Shown here in pieces: positions 59,992-64,000 of a stretch of DNA of 64,000 nt (within the stretch, counting starts at the first letter, position 1; every line of letters begins with the position of its first letter). The stretch is from Acidimicrobiales bacterium (GTDB taxonomy: Bacteria; Actinomycetota; Acidimicrobiia; Acidimicrobiales; JADJXE01). Made by a program: the position numbers and the translations under genes. The notes beneath the pieces were generated by a model that saw nothing but the letters and a program-made list of their open reading frames with translations, had not been told where the DNA came from and did not search any database. Location: NCBI GenBank assembly GCA_016716005.1, contig JADJXE010000001.1:62001-126000 (forward strand), in the 5' to 3' direction.

Positions 59992-61856
59992 CCGGGGTGC
60001 TGTCGGCCGACGAGGTGGCGGAGGACGCGGTCGGCATCGCCGAGGATCGCCATGCCCGTGAGGGGTTGCGGGCCCTCGACGTGCTCCGCCGGGGTTGGCG
60101 CGCCAGCCCCGAGCTGCGCCACGGTCTGGGCGGCACCGTGGCCCTGGCCCTGGTCGGAGGGGCCGGCCGGGTCGTGACGCCGGTGCTCCTGCAGCAGATG
60201 ATCGACCGGGGCATCGCCGCCGACGAGGTTCGAGCCGGGGTGATCGCGCTGCTCGGAGGGCTGGGCGCGCTCGTGGTCCTGATCGCCGCGGCCGCCAACC
60301 GGGCGACCCAGCGCCGGCTCGCGTCCACGGGCGAGGCCGCCCTGTGGGGGCTCCGCACCCGTGCGCAGCGGCATCTGCTCAGGCTGGGGCTCGCCCATCA
60401 CAGCGAGGAGCGCCGCGGCGTGATGGTGAGCCGGATCACGAGCGACGTGGAGTCGGTGAGCCAGTTCCTGGCGTGGGGCGGCGTGGCCTGGCTCGTGAAC
60501 GCAGCGGTGATGCTCGCAGTGCTGGTCGCCATGCTCGTCTACGACGTCCGACTGGCCGCGGTCGCGGTGCTGGCGGTGCTCCCCCTGGGCATCGTGCTGC
60601 GGGTCCTGCAACGCCGGCTGGTGGCCGGCTACGACCAGCTCCGCGACCGGATCGCCGACGTGCTCGCCGCGGTGTCGGAGGTGATCGGCGGAGCCGCCGT
60701 GGTGCGTGCCTACGGCCTGCGCCAGCGCACCACCGACGACGTCGTCGGCGCGCTGCGGGCCGAGCGGGCGGCCCAGATCCACGTGTCGCGCATCGCGGCG
60801 GTGCTGTTCCCCTCGGGCGAGCTGTTCGCGGCCCTGGCGGTGGCCGCCGTGGTCGTGACGGGCGTTGCCCTGGGCCCGGGTGGCGGGCTGACCCCCGGGA
60901 GCCTGATCGCGTTCGTGTTCCTCGTGCAGCTGTTCCTCGAGCCGGTCGCGGAGCTCACCGACCTGCTCGACCACACGCAGACCGCCGTGGCCGGCTGGCG
61001 GAAGGTGCTCGACGTGCTCGACACTCCCGTCGACGTGGTCGAGCCCGACCCGGGCGTCGTGCTGCCGCCGGGGCCGCCGGCACTCGTCTTCGAGGTCGTC
61101 ACCTACACCTACCCGCCCCGCAGCGGCGCACGGGGCTCGCCCGCCCCGGCCCTGCGGGGGCTCGACCTGGTCGTGCCGGCCGGCACCCGCCTGGCCGTTG
61201 TGGGGGCCACCGGGTCCGGCAAGAGCACGCTGGCCCGGCTGCTGACCCGGCTCGTCGACCCCGACGAGGGCCGGGTGCTGGTGGCCGGTGTGGATCTGCG
61301 GGACGTGGCGACCGACTCCCTGCGGTCGTCGCTCGTCATCGTCCCCCAGGAGCCGTTCCTGTTCGCCACCACGGTGGGCGACAACGTGCGCTACGGGCGC
61401 CCCGGGGCCGACGACGACGACGTCCGCCTGGCCTTCGTGGAGCTCGGCCTCGAGGAGTGGCTCGCCGGCCTGCCCGGCGGGCTCGGCGCCGAGGTGGGCG
61501 AGCGGGGTGATCGGCTGTCGGCCGGCGAGCGCCAGCTGGTAGCCCTGGCCCGGGCCTACGTCGCCGACCCGCCGTGCCTGGTGCTCGACGAGGCCACCTC
61601 CGCAGTCGACCCCGCCACCGAGGTGCGGATCCAGCGGGCGCTGGAGAGCCTGGCGCGGGGGAGGACGTCGGTGGTGATCGCCCACCGGCTGGCGACGGCC
61701 GAGCGGGCCGACCTGGTCGCCGTGCTCGACGAGGGGCGACTCGTGGGGCTGGGCTCGCACCAGGAGCTGGTCGCTGCCGGCGGCGTGTACGCGGAGCTGG
61801 TGGCGGGGTGGAGGCATGGCACGACGATGCCGGCCTCATCGCCGCCCGGGATCTAG
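59988..61856 (+). CDS. ABC exporter half-transporter, catalytically complete
   Basis: A 622-residue half-transporter that should pair with the preceding one. A 35-residue cytosolic N-terminus and six membrane helices precede the ATP-binding domain: Walker A GATGSGKST, signature LSAGERQ, Walker B CLVLDEATS (catalytic Glu present), and switch histidine in VVIAHRLAT. It is thus the active half of an exporter of the MDR type (TmrAB/TM287-288 or BmrCD-like design). The substrate is unknown; lipids or hydrophobic drugs are usual. Coupled by ATGA. Confidence 0.9.
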   Translation: MTGVLSADEVAEDAVGIAEDRHAREGLRALDVLRRGWRASPELRHGLGGTVALALVGGAGRVVTPVLLQQMIDRGIAADEVRAGVIALLGGLGALVVLIAAAANRATQRRLASTGEAALWGLRTRAQRHLLRLGLAHHSEERRGVMVSRITSDVESVSQFLAWGGVAWLVNAAVMLAVLVAMLVYDVRLAAVAVLAVLPLGIVLRVLQRRLVAGYDQLRDRIADVLAAVSEVIGGAAVVRAYGLRQRTTDDVVGALRAERAAQIHVSRIAAVLFPSGELFAALAVAAVVVTGVALGPGGGLTPGSLIAFVFLVQLFLEPVAELTDLLDHTQTAVAGWRKVLDVLDTPVDVVEPDPGVVLPPGPPALVFEVVTYTYPPRSGARGSPAPALRGLDLVVPAGTRLAVVGATGSGKSTLARLLTRLVDPDEGRVLVAGVDLRDVATDSLRSSLVIVPQEPFLFATTVGDNVRYGRPGADDDDVRLAFVELGLEEWLAGLPGGLGAEVGERGDRLSAGERQLVALARAYVADPPCLVLDEATSAVDPATEVRIQRALESLARGRTSVVIAHRLATAERADLVAVLDEGRLVGLGSHQELVAAGGVYAELVAGWRHGTTMPASSPPGI

Positions 61857-61947
61857 CGGACCGTCGGCGAGACCGCCCGCGGGGTCGGGGTTCTCTGGCC
61901 GATCGACCACCCTGGCGGTGGTGAGACGGCCGAAGAACGACCAGCGC

Positions 61948-63462
61948 TCAGCGGGCCGCCCCAGCGGCTGCCGCCCAGAGCAGCCGCTCGTCGCCGAAGG
62001 GGTCGTCGGCGCTCGCCGGGTCGAGGCCGAGCAGCATGGTGGACCGCTCGGCCGGGTCGTACCGTCGCCAGGCCGGCAGCCCGGCGTGGTTCGGGTCGCC
62101 GGTGCGGGCGAAGGCGAGCCAGGCGTCCCGCGTCGTGGTCGCCAGCGCAGCCCGCTCCTCGCCGTCGCCGGTGAACAGCTCGACGCCGGGCTGGTGCAGG
62201 TTGTCGAACACGAAGGGGATCTCCACCGCGTGGCACGCCCCGAGCGCCCCGCCGAACGCCGGCGAGGGCCAGGTGAACAGGTACATCCACGTGTCCGGCT
62301 GGTGGGCCGCCTGGCGCTCGGCCAGGCGGATCGCGGGCTGCCGGAAGACCTGGTCGGTGAGGATCGCCGACCAGACCTGGGCCGGGGGAGCGGCCGGCCG
62401 GTTGTCGACGTAGGTGCGGACCGCGTCGTGGGCCCGGTCGCCGAACAACGGGCGGCAGCGCTCGACCAGCGCGTCGTGGTCGAGGTCGGCAAGGGTCGCG
62501 TCGAGCACCGTGAACAGGCGCATCTCGTCGAGCGTGGTGCCGAGCAGCACCGACACCCCGGCGACCGACCCGTCTGCCACCGCGTCGGCGGGCGGCCGGG
62601 GGAGCGTCGCTCCGTCGACCACCGGCTGGAACGGGAGGGTCGCGGCACCCCCGTGGGCGACGACGGCGGCCTGCGCGGCCAGGAGCCGCTCGACGGGGAG
62701 GTGCAGCAGCTCGGCCGGTCGGTGCGGGTCGACGCCGGCCTCGGCGAGCACGAGGCGGGCGGTGCGGGTGGCCGCCTCGGGGCCGAGGACGTTCTGGGCG
62801 GCGCCGCTCTGCAGGACGGCCCGCCGGAACAGCCCTGCGGCGGCCGGCAGCCCGAGGAGGGTGCCGACGCTCATGGCCCCGGCGGACTCGCCGAACACGG
62901 TCACGTTGCCGGGGTCGCCCCCGAAGGCGCTGACGTTCTCGTGCACCCAGCGCAGGGCGGCCACCTGATCGAGGATGCCGGCGTTGGCGGAGCCGGCGAA
63001 GCGCTCGCCCCCGAGCTCGGCCAGGTGGAGGAAGCCCAGAGCGCCCAGCCGGTAGTTGACCGTGATCACGACCACGTCGCCGGCGGCGGCCAGCGAGGCG
63101 CCGTCGTACCACGGTGCCGCCCCGGACCCGGTGAGGAAGGCACCTCCGTGGATCCACACCATCACCGGGCGGCGGGCATCGTCGCAGCCGGGTGTCCACA
63201 CGTTGAGGCTGAGGCAGTCCTCGCTCGTCCCGCCGCCCCGCGAGCCGACGAAGCGCTCGATCATCGACGGGTTCTGGGGCGCGGCCGACCCGAACGCACG
63301 GGCCGGACGGGTCCCCGCCCACGGTGCGGGCGGCTGGGGCGGCTGGAACCGCCGCTCGCCCACCGGCGGCGCCGCGAAGGGGACGCCGGCGAACACCACC
63401 AGCGCGCCGTCGCGTCGGCCCTGGAGGCGGCCGCAGGCGGTGTCGACGACCGGTGCGTCCAT
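61948..63462 (-). CDS. Carboxylesterase type B
   Basis: A 504-residue esterase of the cholinesterase/para-nitrobenzyl esterase family. SEDCLSLNVWTPG, PVMVWIHGGAFLTGSG (oxyanion hole), the nucleophile elbow in FGESAGAMSVG, and the C-terminal GGALGACHAVEIPFVFDN histidine motif are all present. It hydrolyses carboxylic esters, most likely in the cytosol, as there is no signal peptide. ATG 63462 fits a leaderless start. Transcribed alone. Confidence 0.92.
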   Translation of the reverse strand: MDAPVVDTACGRLQGRRDGALVVFAGVPFAAPPVGERRFQPPQPPAPWAGTRPARAFGSAAPQNPSMIERFVGSRGGGTSEDCLSLNVWTPGCDDARRPVMVWIHGGAFLTGSGAAPWYDGASLAAAGDVVVITVNYRLGALGFLHLAELGGERFAGSANAGILDQVAALRWVHENVSAFGGDPGNVTVFGESAGAMSVGTLLGLPAAAGLFRRAVLQSGAAQNVLGPEAATRTARLVLAEAGVDPHRPAELLHLPVERLLAAQAAVVAHGGAATLPFQPVVDGATLPRPPADAVADGSVAGVSVLLGTTLDEMRLFTVLDATLADLDHDALVERCRPLFGDRAHDAVRTYVDNRPAAPPAQVWSAILTDQVFRQPAIRLAERQAAHQPDTWMYLFTWPSPAFGGALGACHAVEIPFVFDNLHQPGVELFTGDGEERAALATTTRDAWLAFARTGDPNHAGLPAWRRYDPAERSTMLLGLDPASADDPFGDERLLWAAAAGAAR

Positions 63463-63468
63463 GGGGTG

Positions 63469-63474
63469 AGGCTA
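63469..63474 (-). promoter_or_regulatory. -10 box TAGCCT for the leaderless esterase gene
   Basis: TAGCCT on the minus strand is followed by six bases (CACCCC) and the ATG. No ribosome site is present. Confidence 0.45.
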
Positions 63475-63506
63475 CCGGCCGGCCCGGCGGCCGCTCGGTG
63501 CCCTGC

Positions 63507-63563
63507 TCAGCGGCCCGTGAACCGGGGCGGGCGTCGCTCCAGGAAGGAGGCCACGCCCTCGCC
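63507..63563 (-). pseudogene. Remnant of the C-terminus of a crotonase-family gene
   Basis: Directly after the stop codon of the next gene upstream, and in the same frame, come 18 codons reading GEGVASFLERRPPRFTGR and a stop. This is the characteristic C-terminal end of enoyl-CoA hydratases, but nothing before it belongs to that family. It appears to be the leftover tail of a deleted gene. Confidence 0.6.
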
Positions 63564-64000
63564 TCACACGTCGCCGGGCGTCGCGCAGGCCGGCATGAGG
63601 TTCACCTGCGTGAACCAGTTCATGCTGCCGTCGAGGGGCTCGCCGTCGTAGCCGGTCACCCGGAAGGGCTCGTCGCGGCCGGCACGGAGGGTGTCGGCGT
63701 AGGCCTCGCGGTTGTCGAGGTACTCGTCCCAGTCGGCCAGCCACTGGTCGACCAGCTCCTGGTCGTGGGCGCCCACCGGCTCGATGGTGCGGAGGCGCAC
63801 GATCAGCTCACCGACCACCTCGTTGGCCCGGTCGATCAGCACCGCCCGCTCCTGGGGGCTTCCCATCTCGGACGCGAAGGGCAGGTCGTCGAGGGGCCGG
63901 AGCGCCTCCTCGCACACGGCCTGGGCCTGCTCGGCGTACGCCGGGTGGTCGAGCGTGGCCGGAGGCTCCCGGCGCGACCAGGGAGACGCCGCGTACAGCC
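63564..64000 (-). CDS. Hypothetical protein, 5' end beyond window
   Basis: At least 145 codons of an alpha-helical protein of unknown function. The visible part is soluble, with SEMGSPQERAVLIDRANEVVG, DQWLADWDEYLDNREAYADTL and a Cys near the C-terminus. The start lies to the right of the window; a signal or membrane segment could be encoded there. The 3' end runs straight into the crotonase tail fragment. Confidence 0.6.
   Translation of the reverse strand, partial: LYAASPWSRREPPATLDHPAYAEQAQAVCEEALRPLDDLPFASEMGSPQERAVLIDRANEVVGELIVRLRTIEPVGAHDQELVDQWLADWDEYLDNREAYADTLRAGRDEPFRVTGYDGEPLDGSMNWFTQVNLMPACATPGDV

Noticed and set aside
58210..61856. Antibiotic biosynthesis cluster made of the P450, ABC exporter and esterase
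   Set aside because: No synthase or tailoring core genes are present, and the genes lie in opposite directions with separate promoters.

Overview
The window looks like chromosome of a very GC-rich actinobacterium, most likely of the class Acidimicrobiia (inference from gene content; no rRNA gene or other marker is present to settle it). The evidence is strong G/C bias at third codon positions throughout, a mycothiol ligase gene (mshC), three cytochromes P450, many CoA-ester enzymes, Sec lipoproteins, a trypsin with CWB2 repeats, and many genes whose start codon lies 6 to 8 bases after a TANNNT -10 box, i.e. probably leaderless mRNAs. I see no tRNA, rRNA, CRISPR array, insertion sequence or prophage.

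Layout. 1-12.7 kb: biotin carboxylase (cut by the edge), phosphoglucomutase, a small protein made of DxDGDG repeats, a flavoprotein/ThDP-enzyme operon, DUF2237, P450, SixA, CBS-domain protein, flavodoxin/crotonase pair, lipoprotein and NadD-like transferase. 12.7-20.4 kb: remnant of an Ig-like secreted protein, secreted helical protein, second P450, ATP-grasp ligase, VOC/NudC operon, MmsA and a RidA protein diverging around a perfect 40-base palindrome. 20.5-30.2 kb, nearly all on the minus strand: aminotransferase/kinase-like pair, a sliding-clamp/YbjN fusion with a DUF1275 membrane protein, decarboxylase/crotonase/TetR operon, a flavin amine oxidase with circularly permuted order, and an amidohydrolase. 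30.2-41.8 kb is envelope-oriented: an operon of lipoprotein, class A penicillin-binding protein and inactive trypsin-like protein; thiolase; lytic transglycosylase; and lipoprotein, GT-C glycosyltransferase and secreted trypsin-CWB2. 41.8-54.3 kb: CBS protein, hydrolase, mshC, crotonase, VOC, alpha/alpha-toroid and MarC-like pair, amino-acid oxidase, clostripain-like lipoprotein, and the reverse transsulfuration pair cbs/cystathionine lyase. 54.4-64 kb: truncated fabI, a pair of 41-base repeats, secreted RTX-type protein, third P450, heterodimeric ABC exporter, carboxylesterase, a crotonase tail fragment, and a protein cut by the right edge.

How the genes work together. The CoA and oxidation genes (biotin carboxylase, thiolase, three crotonases, MmsA, P450s) fit catabolism of branched, lipid or terpenoid substrates. 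cbs and cystathionine lyase can make cysteine, which MshC puts into mycothiol. The 30-41 kb block concerns peptidoglycan synthesis, cutting and surface proteolysis. The most unusual items are the permuted amine oxidase, the two-domain clamp fused to YbjN, and the catalytically dead trypsin-like protein coupled to the penicillin-binding protein.
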